From NCBI RefSeq assembly GCF_009856825.1, contig NZ_WVTD01000001.1, positions 496,001 through 560,000 on the forward strand: a stretch of 64,000 nucleotides of DNA, given 5' to 3'. The notes under the pieces are model-generated. The model made no database searches. It was given only the letters and a program-made list of their open reading frames with translations, and was not told the DNA's origin. The stretch comes from Novosphingobium silvae. GTDB taxonomy: Bacteria; Pseudomonadota; Alphaproteobacteria; Sphingomonadales; Sphingomonadaceae. Below are positions 1-8,592 of the stretch, one piece after another. Position 1 is the first letter of the stretch, and every line of letters begins with the position of its first letter. A program made the position numbers and the translations under genes.

Positions 1-456
1 GGCCAGAACGATGACGAACTTGGCGTCGGCAAGCGCGGCCAGGATCGCGCGCGCGGCGCCGCCGGTACCCAGCACGCGTGCCATGCGGAACAGGTGGACC
101 TTTTCGATCTCTGCCCGCACCGGTTCCAGGAAGCCGGGCGCATCGGTGTTGTAGCCGGTCAGTGTGCCGTCTGCTTCCCGCACCACGGTGTTCACCGCGC
201 CGATCCGTGCTGCCAGTGTATCGAGCCGGTCGAGCAGGGGAACGATCGTCAGCTTGTGCGGCATCGTCACGTTGCAGCCGCGCCAGTTCGGGTCGGCGCG
301 GCGCTGTTCCAGATAGCCACCCAGCTCGTCGAGCCGCACCAGGCACGGATCGTAGCGACCTTCCATGTCCAGTTCGGAAAGCCAGAAGCCATGGATCGCG
401 GGCGATTTCGATTGTGCGATGGGGTCGCCGATCACTTCGGCATAAGGCACGCTCAC
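1..456 (-). CDS. aroE: Shikimate dehydrogenase, N-terminal 152 residues (cut by window edge)
   Basis: AroE reduces 3-dehydroshikimate to shikimate with NADPH in aromatic amino acid synthesis. I translated the minus strand directly from 456. It shows the substrate motif SKSP at residues 16-19, the catalytic lysine in NVTMPHK (Lys68), the catalytic aspartate in NTD (Asp105) and the nucleotide-binding turn GTGGAARA near 130. The GTG start overlaps the TGA of maf as GTGA, which suggests translational coupling. The frame is still open at base 1, so the C-terminal part lies outside the window. The order DUF299-maf-aroE matches that beside the origin of Caulobacter (family knowledge). Confidence 0.93.
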   Translation of the reverse strand, partial: MSVPYAEVIGDPIAQSKSPAIHGFWLSELDMEGRYDPCLVRLDELGGYLEQRRADPNWRGCNVTMPHKLTIVPLLDRLDTLAARIGAVNTVVREADGTLTGYNTDAPGFLEPVRAEIEKVHLFRMARVLGTGGAARAILAALADAKFVIVLA

Positions 457-1037
457 GTTTCCAGCACTCCCAGCTTGCGCAATGCCGCCTGCACCTTGAG
501 CAGCGGCATGCCGAGGATCGTGAAATAGTCGCCCTCGATCCGCTCGAACAGCTGGACGCCGCGCGCCTCGATGCGGAAGCATCCTACGCAAGCCGCGATC
601 TGCGGCCACTCGGCATCAAGATAGCGGTCGATGAAATCCGGCGAAAGCTGCGCCACGTGGAGATCGGCGCGTGCCGCTTCGACCCAGACCACTTCGCCGT
701 TCCGCACGAGGGCGGCGGCGCTGTGGAGTTCCATGATCTTGCCCGAGAAGAAGGCGAGGTGGGCGGCCGCATCGGCGCGGCTCTCCGGCTTGTCGAAGCG
801 ACGCCCACCGCATGAAACGAGCGAATCGCTGCCGAGCACCAGCGCTTCGGGTGTTCCACGTGAAACATGCTCCGCCTTGGCGACTGCCAGCGCGAGCGCG
901 GCAGCGGCGGGAGAGGCGTCGCCAAGCCCGGCCTCGATGGCGCGCTCGTCCACGTCGGCCGGGCGGCTCTCGAAAGCGATGCCGGCCCCTTCGAGCATGG
1001 CGCGCCGCGAGGCGCTTTTGGAAGCAAGGACGATCAT
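453..1037 (-). CDS. maf: Maf family nucleotide pyrophosphatase
   Basis: Maf proteins hydrolyse non-canonical or modified nucleoside triphosphates. The 194-residue product begins MIVLASKSASRR, the family signature, and contains GSDSLV with the conserved aspartate, the FSG segment and the C-terminal EGDYFTILGMPL block. The ATG at 1037 follows the stop of the upstream regulator by 8 bp and has GAAAGAG in front of it. The stop overlaps the aroE start. A parS-like palindrome at 852-867 lies inside the gene and is read as V-S-R-G-T. Which nucleotide it prefers cannot be told from the sequence. Confidence 0.93.
   Translation of the reverse strand: MIVLASKSASRRAMLEGAGIAFESRPADVDERAIEAGLGDASPAAAALALAVAKAEHVSRGTPEALVLGSDSLVSCGGRRFDKPESRADAAAHLAFFSGKIMELHSAAALVRNGEVVWVEAARADLHVAQLSPDFIDRYLDAEWPQIAACVGCFRIEARGVQLFERIEGDYFTILGMPLLKVQAALRKLGVLET
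852..867. other. parS-like site 1 (inside maf)
   Basis: TGTTCCACGTGAAACA matches the ParB-binding palindrome TGTTCCACGTGGAACA except for one base in the right half. It is the only site of the set on the aroE side of the putative origin. Confidence 0.85.
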
Positions 1038-1045
1038 GGGCTCTT

Positions 1046-1891
1046 TCAGATGGGTTTGGGGCCGACCTGGCCGCTTTCGCCCGCAGCCCGGCGTTCGTTG
1101 TAAAGGTTGATGACGGCCGCTGCGGTCTCTTCGATCGAGCGCCGGGTAACGTCGATCACCGGCCAGGAATTGTCCGCGAACATGCGGCGCGCATACTTGA
1201 GTTCGCGGTCCACCTTCTCGTTGTCCACATAGTCGGTATCGGGTGACTGGCTGAGCGAGAGCAGGCGGTTGCGCCGGATCTGGATGAGCCGGTCGGGCGC
1301 GGTGGTGAGGCCCACCACCAGCGGCCGCTTCAATCCGAACAGCGACGGCGGCGGAGGGCTTTCCACCACGATCGGGATGTTCGCCACCTTGTACCCGCGA
1401 TTGGCGAGATAGATCGAGGTGGGGGTCTTGCTCGTGCGCGATACGCCCGCGAGCACGATGTCGGCCTCTTCCCACTCTTCCCAGGCGATGCCGTCGTCGT
1501 GGGCGATGGTGAACTGGATCGCGTCCACTCGCGCGAAATAGGCATCGTCGAGCCGGTGCTGGCGACCGGGGCGGCCTTTCGCTTCCTGCCCCAGCAGCGC
1601 TTCCAGCGCATCGGTCACGCCGTCGAGCACGGCGATGGCTGGAAGGCCCAGCGTCTGGCAGCGCTCCTCAAGGCGGCCGCGCGTCTCTTCGTTCACCAGC
1701 GTGAAGAAGACGAGCCCCGGGTTCGCGGCGATCTCGCCCATGATCCGGTCGAGGTGCTGCTGCGAGCGGACCATCGGCCAGAAATGGCGCAGGACATCGG
1801 AATCGTCGAACTGGGCGAGAGCGGCCTTGGCGATCATCTCCAGCGTCTCGCCGGTGGAGTCAGAGAGCAGGTGGAGGTGGAAACGTGCCAT
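1046..1891 (-). CDS. ppsR: PEP synthase / pyruvate phosphate dikinase regulatory protein (DUF299)
   Basis: This is a bifunctional serine/threonine kinase and phosphorylase that switches PEP synthase or pyruvate phosphate dikinase off and on. The 281-residue protein begins MARFHLHLLSDSTGET, the family's N-terminal signature, and has the P-loop-like motif GVSRTSKTPTS at 149-159. The start at 1891 is chosen because AAAGGA lies a few bases upstream and because the family signature starts there; a longer upstream frame adds only low-complexity residues. It transcribes away from the putative origin and heads the maf-aroE run. The target enzyme is not in the window, so PEP synthase versus PPDK is open. 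Confidence 0.92.
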   Translation of the reverse strand: MARFHLHLLSDSTGETLEMIAKAALAQFDDSDVLRHFWPMVRSQQHLDRIMGEIAANPGLVFFTLVNEETRGRLEERCQTLGLPAIAVLDGVTDALEALLGQEAKGRPGRQHRLDDAYFARVDAIQFTIAHDDGIAWEEWEEADIVLAGVSRTSKTPTSIYLANRGYKVANIPIVVESPPPPSLFGLKRPLVVGLTTAPDRLIQIRRNRLLSLSQSPDTDYVDNEKVDRELKYARRMFADNSWPVIDVTRRSIEETAAAVINLYNERRAAGESGQVGPKPI

Positions 1892-2238
1892 GAGGGTCCT
1901 TTGGCGGGCCTGTCGTCGGCGCGGGTGCCGCTTGTGGATATATGGCGGCATAAACCACGGGAGGGACCCGGTGACAACTCGGGCACGGTGATTCCTGCCC
2001 GCTGACGGGATTCAACGAGTCATGTTCTGGACAGGTTGCGGGAGTCGGTCCACAGCCTGTGGACAAGGCGAACAAGCTTTCGTTGACTCAAGGCCGAGCC
2101 AGAGTCGCGACCCGCCCTCGGGTCTGTTCAACCGGGTACAATTCGGGCAATGCGCCGTGGTCCCCAGTATCCACAGGACCAACAGACTCCATCATCCTTA
2201 TATAAAATCTTCATTTTTTTGGATTGGACGAAAACGCG
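1892..2238. other. Putative chromosomal replication origin (oriC)
   Basis: This 347-bp gap lies between the DUF299 gene and hemE, the position of the Caulobacter and Rickettsia origins (family knowledge). Seven GANTC sites start at 1990, 2009, 2017, 2042, 2085, 2102 and 2185. About one per 256 bp is expected in random sequence. DnaA-box-like elements with a TCCACA core occur at 1933-1941 (reverse, TGTGGATAT), 2046-2054 (CGGTCCACA, weak), 2058-2066 (reverse, TGTGGACAA) and 2167-2175 (GTATCCACA). Bases 2191-2220 hold only 5 G/C and could be the unwinding element. The region must also carry promoters for hemE and the DUF299 gene. Origin activity is inferred. Confidence 0.75.
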
Positions 2239-3273
2239 ATGCCCGGCCTGCTTCTCGACACCCTGCGCGGCGCTCCCATCGAGGCTGATTCAGGCCGCCC
2301 GATCTGGCTGATGCGACAGGCGGGACGCTACCTCCCCGAATATCGCGAGCTGCGGGCCGAGAAGGGCGGATTCCTGGCGCTCGTCTACGATACCAACGCC
2401 GCCGCCGAGATTACGTTGCAGCCGATCCGCCGCTTCGGATTCGATGGCGCGATCCTGTTCTCGGACATCCTCATCGTGCCCTATGCGATGGGCCAGGACC
2501 TGCAGTTCCTCGCCGGCGAAGGCCCCCGGCTCTCGCCCCGTCTCGTGGACAGCGCGCTGGAGAGCCTGGTCGCGGTGCCTTCCCGGCTGACTCCGATCTA
2601 CGAGACGGTGCGCAAGGTGCGCGGCGCGCTGGCGGCGGACAAGACCATGCTGGGCTTCGCTGGATCAGCCTGGACGGTCGCCACCTACATGGTCGCGGGC
2701 GAGGGCAGCCGCGACCAGCACGACACGCGCGCCATGGCCTATCGCGATCCGCAGGCCTTCCAGGCGATCATCGAGGCGGTCAGCGAAGTCACGGTCGAAT
2801 ACCTGTGCGGCCAGATCGAAGCGGGCGCGGAGGCGGTGCAACTGTTCGATTCCTGGGCCGGCACGCTCAGCCCCGCGCAGTTCGAACGCTGGGTCATCGC
2901 GCCCAATGCCGCAATCGTGTCCGCCGTGAAGGCCCGCCACCCGGACACGCCGATCATCGGCTTCCCCAAGGGCGCGGGCGAAAAGCTGCCTGCCTATGCC
3001 CGTGAGACCGGAGTCGATGCCGTGGGCGTCGATGAGACCATCGACCCCGTGTGGGCGGCACGCTCGCTTCCGGAAGGGCTACCGGTACAGGGAAACCTGG
3101 ACCCGCTGCTCCTGCTCGCCGGCGGCGGGGAACTCGACAGCGCGGCGCGTTCGGTGCTCGATGCTTTCGCTGACCGTCCCCACGTCTTCAACCTTGGCCA
3201 CGGCATCGGGCAGCATACCCCCATCGCCCATGTCGAGCGGCTGCTTGCCACCGTTCGCGGCTGGCGGCGTTGA
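2239..3273 (+). CDS. hemE: Uroporphyrinogen decarboxylase
   Basis: HemE removes four carboxyl groups from uroporphyrinogen III to give coproporphyrinogen III in heme synthesis. The 344-residue product has the N-terminal signature PIWLMRQAGRYLPEYRELR with substrate-binding arginines, the ILFSDIL segment with its conserved aspartate, and the late motif FNLGHGI. The ATG at 2239 is preferred over an in-frame TTG at 2224: GGACGA sits upstream of the ATG, while the TTG has almost no room for a ribosome site. It lies directly beside the putative origin, as in Caulobacter. hemJ follows after 47 bp. Confidence 0.96.
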   Translation: MPGLLLDTLRGAPIEADSGRPIWLMRQAGRYLPEYRELRAEKGGFLALVYDTNAAAEITLQPIRRFGFDGAILFSDILIVPYAMGQDLQFLAGEGPRLSPRLVDSALESLVAVPSRLTPIYETVRKVRGALAADKTMLGFAGSAWTVATYMVAGEGSRDQHDTRAMAYRDPQAFQAIIEAVSEVTVEYLCGQIEAGAEAVQLFDSWAGTLSPAQFERWVIAPNAAIVSAVKARHPDTPIIGFPKGAGEKLPAYARETGVDAVGVDETIDPVWAARSLPEGLPVQGNLDPLLLLAGGGELDSAARSVLDAFADRPHVFNLGHGIGQHTPIAHVERLLATVRGWRR

Positions 3274-3320
3274 CACGGATCATTGAGCGCGGGCGCCCGG
3301 TCCGCTAGGGAACAGGAACC

Positions 3321-3761
3321 ATGGCCATCCTTGCGACTCTCTATCCCTGGCTGAAGGCCGGGCACGTCATCTTCGTAATCTTCTGGATGGCGGGGCTGTT
3401 CATGCTGCCCCGCTACTTCGTCTACCACCAGGAAGCCGAGCCGGGCTCGGCCGAGGCGCTGCGCTGGGTTGACCGCGAGGCGAAGCTGCGCCGGATCATC
3501 CTTACCCCGGCGATGATCCTGACCTGGGTGCTCGGCGTGCTGACGGCGCTTGCCATCGGCGCCTTCAGCGAAGGCTGGCTCCACGCCAAGCTGCTGTTCG
3601 TGATCCTGCTTTCGGGCTACCACGGCTGGCTCGTGGCCTACGGGAAGAAGCTGGCCCGCGGCGAGCGTCCGCTCAGCGGGCGAAAGCTGCGGCTGCTGAA
3701 CGAAGTACCCGGCCTTGCCGCCGTCGTGATCGTCATCCTCGTGATCGTGAAGCCGTTCTGA
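3321..3761 (+). CDS. hemJ: Protoporphyrinogen IX oxidase, HemJ type
   Basis: HemJ oxidises protoporphyrinogen IX to protoporphyrin IX in the inner membrane. The 146-residue protein has about four hydrophobic helices, the N-terminal LKAGHVIFVIFWMAG with the conserved histidine, and WLHAKLLFV with the conserved lysine of the family (UPF0093). CAGGA lies just ahead of the ATG. The location after hemE fits the pathway. No ferrochelatase gene is in the window. Confidence 0.92.
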   Translation: MAILATLYPWLKAGHVIFVIFWMAGLFMLPRYFVYHQEAEPGSAEALRWVDREAKLRRIILTPAMILTWVLGVLTALAIGAFSEGWLHAKLLFVILLSGYHGWLVAYGKKLARGERPLSGRKLRLLNEVPGLAAVVIVILVIVKPF

Positions 3762-3804
3762 GGGGTTAGCGCCCGGTTCGTCCCGCCAGCGGAGTTGGCC
3801 CGTC

Positions 3805-4158
3805 ATGTTCACCGCGATCGCCTTGTCCGCTAGCCTCTCGGCCCTGTCACCCGCAGTGAGGGCCGATGTGGAATGCCTTTCGGTGTTCTCCTTCATCGCG
3901 GGCGAGGACGCGAAGGAAGCCGACCGTTCGGGCGCGGTGGGTGGGCTGCTCTACTACCTCGGGCGCATCAAGGCGCGCGAACCCGACCTTGCGCTCAACG
4001 AGCTTCTCGTCGAGCTGGTGCAGTCTCAGGAGTTCCTGGACTCGCTTCCATCGCACGGCCTGCGCTGCGCGGGTGAGATGGCAGCCACCGGTGAGGCGCT
4101 CAGCGCCCTTGGCGAGGCGATGTCCAAGGTCGCGGAGGCGAACGGTCCCCGCTCGTGA
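3805..4158 (+). CDS. Putative secreted protein of unknown function
   Basis: A 117-residue protein that I do not recognise. The first 20 residues look like a signal peptide (MFTAIALSASLSALSPAVRA, probable cut before Asp-Val-Glu). The mature part is mostly helical and has two cysteines, in DVECLS and GLRCAG, that could form one disulfide. It follows hemJ on the same strand after 43 bp and is separated from rho by 220 bp. GGAG lies 13 bases before the ATG, a weak spacing, so the start is uncertain. Base composition resembles its neighbours. Confidence 0.7.
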   Translation: MFTAIALSASLSALSPAVRADVECLSVFSFIAGEDAKEADRSGAVGGLLYYLGRIKAREPDLALNELLVELVQSQEFLDSLPSHGLRCAGEMAATGEALSALGEAMSKVAEANGPRS

Positions 4159-4339
4159 AATGACGGCAGCGGTGGCGCCGTGGCGACCGGGCGCTGCGAG
4201 GCCTCGTCTCGCAGATTGACTCGTTGACCGCGTCTTCGCGAAGGCTTATCGACGGCAGCGTTCCGGCAACAGGGCGCGAGCCTTTGTCTCCTGCCCGGAT
4301 CCGCTTTCCCCAAGCCCTCCGATCCCGCCGGCCGACACT

Positions 4340-4367
4340 CCAAATCCATCTGGCCAAATCCATCTGG
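4340..4367. repeat. 14-bp perfect tandem duplication in the rho leader
   Basis: The unit CCAAATCCATCTGG occurs at 4340-4353 and again at 4354-4367, ending 11 bp before the rho start codon. It is unusually A/T-rich for this window and lies where a ribosome-binding site would be expected. Confidence 0.9.
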
Positions 4368-4378
4368 AATCCACAAGA

Positions 4379-5635
<1,257 letters not shown>

Positions 5636-5650
5636 GGAGGGGCGCGGATC

Positions 5651-6370
5651 ATGGATCTAATCTCGATTCTCGCCGCCGCTGCCGCAGCGCCGGTCGGCGG
5701 TCTTGGCGATGTGTGGCAGCACATCATCGCCGACTTCTCGAACATCTCCGAGCCCGCCGCGTTGTCGGCGTTCGGCCAGGTGCTGATGATCGACCTGCTG
5801 CTCGCGGGCGACAACGCGATCGTCGTGGGTGCACTCGCCGCCGGCCTTCCCACGGCAGACCGCAAGAAGGTCATCCTCATCGGCATCGGCGCCGCGCTGG
5901 TGCTGCGCATCGCCTTCGCGCTCATGGTGACATGGCTGCTCGGTATCGTCGGCCTGATCTTCGCGGGCGGTCTCCTGCTGCTGTGGGTGGCATGGAAGTT
6001 CTGGCGCGAACTGCGTCACACCGGCCAGAGCGAGGGTTCGCCCGAGATTGTGGGAGATGAAGGCAGCGGGCTGAGGCCGGCGCGCAGCTTCGCCGCCGCG
6101 GCTTGGGCCGTGGCCGTGGCCGACGTCTCGATGAGCCTCGACAACGTGCTCGCGGTCGCCGGTGCGGCGCGCGAGCATCCGGGGATCCTCATCGTCGGCC
6201 TGCTGCTCTCCGTCGTGCTGATGGGCGTCGCGGCCAATCTGATCGCCCGCTACATCGAGCGTTACCGCTGGATCGCCTATATCGGCCTGGCGGTCATCCT
6301 CTACGTGGCCTGCAAGATGATCTACGACGGGTGGACCGACCCGGCGCTCGGCATCGTGTCGCTGTTCTGA
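5651..6370 (+). CDS. TerC/YjbE-family integral membrane protein
   Basis: TerC-family proteins are inner-membrane proteins tied to metal (manganese) export and tellurite resistance. This 239-residue protein has about seven hydrophobic segments and the family's two acidic membrane motifs, LLAGDNAIVVG and SLDNVLAV. AAGGAGG lies directly upstream of the ATG, a strong ribosome site. It starts 15 bp after rho, so the two are probably cotranscribed, and a strong terminator follows at once. Substrate is not determined from sequence. Confidence 0.88.
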   Translation: MDLISILAAAAAAPVGGLGDVWQHIIADFSNISEPAALSAFGQVLMIDLLLAGDNAIVVGALAAGLPTADRKKVILIGIGAALVLRIAFALMVTWLLGIVGLIFAGGLLLLWVAWKFWRELRHTGQSEGSPEIVGDEGSGLRPARSFAAAAWAVAVADVSMSLDNVLAVAGAAREHPGILIVGLLLSVVLMGVAANLIARYIERYRWIAYIGLAVILYVACKMIYDGWTDPALGIVSLF

Positions 6371-6376
6371 AACAAG

Positions 6377-6406
6377 GAAGGGCCCGGAGCGATCCGGGCC
6401 CTTCTT
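6377..6406 (+). terminator. Rho-independent terminator after terC
   Basis: An 11-bp perfect stem GAAGGGCCCGG / CCGGGCCCTTC with a 6-base loop begins 7 bp after the terC stop and ends in TT. It closes the rho-terC unit and separates it from the convergent quinone reductase gene. The short U run is its only weakness. Confidence 0.8.
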
Positions 6407-6467
6407 GCATCAGGGCGCCTGCGGAGAAAGCCGGACACGCGATCCCGGCCGTTTCTTTATCCGCCGG

Positions 6468-7436
6468 TCACGGCAGCAGGATCGTCGATCCGGTCGTGCT
6501 CCGGCTCTCCAGCGCCCGGTGCGCCTCGGCCGCATCCGACAGGGCGAAGGTCTGCCCGATCTTTACCTCGAGCACGCCGTCGGCAATGCGCGAGAATAGT
6601 TCCTCGGCGCTGTCCGCCAGCGCCTCGGGCGTGGCGACATAGTGCGCCAGCGTGGGGCGCGTGAGGAACAGCGAGCCGCCGCGCATCAGGTCGAGCACGG
6701 AGACCGGAGGCACCGGCCCGGAGGCGTTGCCGTAGCTTACCATCAGGCCCAGCGGCGCAAGGCAGGCAAGCGAGGCATCCCAGCTTGCCGCGCCCACGCC
6801 GTCGTAGACGACGTTGCACATCTCTCCCCCGGTGATCGCGCGCACCGCCTCGGCAAGTTCGTCGAAGGGGCAGGTGAGGACGTGCGGCCCCGGCACCCCC
6901 GCGGCCTTTTCGGGCGAGCCGACATGGGCGATCACCGTCACTCCCTTGTCGATGAGCCAGGGCACCAGCAGCGAGCCGACGCCGCCCGCCGCCGAGTGGA
7001 CGAGGGCGATGTCGCCTTCTTCGGCAGGGAAGGTCTCCTCGGCCAGGTAGCAGGCGGTGAGGCCCTTCAGCATGGCGGCGGCGGCGACCTGCGGCGCGAT
7101 CTCCTCGGGGATGCGGATTGCTTTGGCGGCCGGGAATGCGCGGTGCGTGGCATAGGCGCCGCCGTTCTGCGTGGCGCCCACGCGCTCGCCGATGGAGAAG
7201 TCCTCCACGCCTTCGCCCACCGAGACGATCCGCCCGACGCTTTCCGATCCGAGCGCGATGGGCAGGGCGTCGGGGTAGAGGCCCTTGCGATAGTAAGTGT
7301 CGATGAAGTTCAGGCCCACGGCCTCGGTCTCGATCACCACCTCGCCGGGACCGGGCGAGGGGATGTCGATCTCCTCGCGCTCGATCGCTTCGGGGCCGCC
7401 GTGCGAGCGCACGATCATCCTGTATGCCTGCGCCAT
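6468..7436 (-). CDS. NADPH:quinone oxidoreductase, zinc-independent MDR family
   Basis: A 322-residue medium-chain dehydrogenase/reductase without zinc-binding cysteines, close to quinone reductase QorA. It has the N-terminal substrate domain with GLNFIDTYYRKGLYP and the nucleotide-binding motif HSAAGGVGSLL, in place of the GxGxxG of alcohol dehydrogenases. It ends in the family tail DAAEAHRALESRSTTGSTILLP-like. A GGGAG stretch precedes the ATG. It lies 20 bp downstream of the hydrolase gene on the same strand, so both may form a small operon. The physiological quinone or enone substrate is unknown. Confidence 0.9.
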   Translation of the reverse strand: MAQAYRMIVRSHGGPEAIEREEIDIPSPGPGEVVIETEAVGLNFIDTYYRKGLYPDALPIALGSESVGRIVSVGEGVEDFSIGERVGATQNGGAYATHRAFPAAKAIRIPEEIAPQVAAAAMLKGLTACYLAEETFPAEEGDIALVHSAAGGVGSLLVPWLIDKGVTVIAHVGSPEKAAGVPGPHVLTCPFDELAEAVRAITGGEMCNVVYDGVGAASWDASLACLAPLGLMVSYGNASGPVPPVSVLDLMRGGSLFLTRPTLAHYVATPEALADSAEELFSRIADGVLEVKIGQTFALSDAAEAHRALESRSTTGSTILLP

Positions 7437-7456
7437 CGTCCCGGCTCCCGTTTCCC

Positions 7457-8155
7457 TCAGCCCACGTGCTCGGCGAAGAACGCCTCGGTGCGGCTGTCGG
7501 CAAGCTGCGCGCCCGCCTCGTCGCGGCGCTCGCCAATCTCGGCGGCGAAGCCGTGGTCGAGCCCTTCGTAGTCGTGGAGCGTGACCTTGGGGTGATCGTC
7601 GAGCCCCTCGTGCATGGCCTTCTGCGCGGCGGCGTCCACGAAGTGATCGGCGGTCGGCATATGAAGCATCAGCGGCCTGGCGATGGCGTGCTTCTCGTTC
7701 AGCATCTGGTCGATCGCGACGCCGTAGTACCCGACCGATGCGTCCACGTCGGTGCGCGCTGCAGCCATGTAGGCGATCTTGCCGCCCATGCAGAAGCCGA
7801 CGAAGCCCACCTTCGCCACGCCCTGCTCGCGGCGGATCCAGTGGATTACCGCCTCGATGTCGCGGATGCCGAGGTCGAAGTCGTGGCCGTTCATGTAGTC
7901 GATGGCCTGCTTGAACTCGCCTTCATCGTACGGGCTCAGCTCGACCCCGGGCTTCTGGCGCCAGAAGGTGTCGGGCGCGACCGCGAGATAGCCGAGCGAT
8001 GCCCAGTGATCGGCCTTGCGGCGGATGCCTTCATCGACGCCGAAGATCTCCTGCTGGACGATGATCGCACCTTTGGCCGGGCCTTCCGGGCGCGCGACGT
8101 AGGCCGGGATCATGCCGTCTGCCTCAAGGGTCGGGATTTCGGTGTTGGTGGACAT
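7457..8155 (-). CDS. Dienelactone hydrolase family protein
   Basis: An alpha/beta hydrolase of 232 residues. The nucleophile is a cysteine in GFCMGGK (Cys122), as in dienelactone hydrolases; the acid is probably the aspartate in TADHFVD and the base the histidine in GLDHGFA. These enzymes open cyclic dienelactones in chloroaromatic breakdown, but many relatives act on other esters, and no catabolic genes lie nearby. The start at 8155 has AGGAGAG upstream; a longer upstream frame looks non-coding. It is divergent from the small DUF gene at 8271. Confidence 0.88.
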   Translation of the reverse strand: MSTNTEIPTLEADGMIPAYVARPEGPAKGAIIVQQEIFGVDEGIRRKADHWASLGYLAVAPDTFWRQKPGVELSPYDEGEFKQAIDYMNGHDFDLGIRDIEAVIHWIRREQGVAKVGFVGFCMGGKIAYMAAARTDVDASVGYYGVAIDQMLNEKHAIARPLMLHMPTADHFVDAAAQKAMHEGLDDHPKVTLHDYEGLDHGFAAEIGERRDEAGAQLADSRTEAFFAEHVG

Positions 8156-8270
8156 GCAGGTCTCTCCTGTGGCGTGCCGGTGAGTGGCGGAGTTAGGCAC
8201 TTGCAATGGACTTTGCCAAGCGCATGTGTCACCCATGCTGCGAATTTCCGGATAAAGGGAGGCCGCGCGG

Positions 8271-8546
8271 ATGAAGGTCAATGTCGAGGTCGAATGCTCC
8301 CCGGAGGAAGCAAGGCGTTTTCTGGGCCTTCCCGATGTCACCCGTGCCAACGACGTCTACGTCGATGCGCTGACGGCAGCGATGAAGGGCACGGGCAATT
8401 TCGACCAGCTCAACGAACTGACGAAGCAGATCGCGCCGATGGGCCAGTTCGGTCTCAAGCTGTTCCAGCAGTTCATCGAAAGCGGCGTAGCCATGGGCAT
8501 GTCCGGCGCCGGGGCAGGCACCAAGCCCAGGAACGATCCGGAATAA
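8271..8546 (+). CDS. Small conserved protein, probably DUF6489 family
   Basis: A 91-residue protein starting MKVNVEVECSPEEARRFLGLPDV. It has a short beta stretch, amphipathic helices and a glycine-rich tail. I associate it with a family of unknown function seen in sphingomonads and relatives (DUF6489), from memory. AAGGGAGG precedes the ATG, which supports real translation. It lies 46 bp upstream of mnmE on the same strand. No catalytic motif is visible. Confidence 0.75.
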   Translation: MKVNVEVECSPEEARRFLGLPDVTRANDVYVDALTAAMKGTGNFDQLNELTKQIAPMGQFGLKLFQQFIESGVAMGMSGAGAGTKPRNDPE

Positions 8547-8592
8547 GCGCTCCTCGCAAGGCCGGCCGTTACCTGCTGCATCCATCAAGCCG

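Noticed and set aside
4194..4214. CTGCGAG/CTCGCAG hairpin before rho
   Set aside because: A 7-bp stem without a U run; could be chance in GC-rich sequence.
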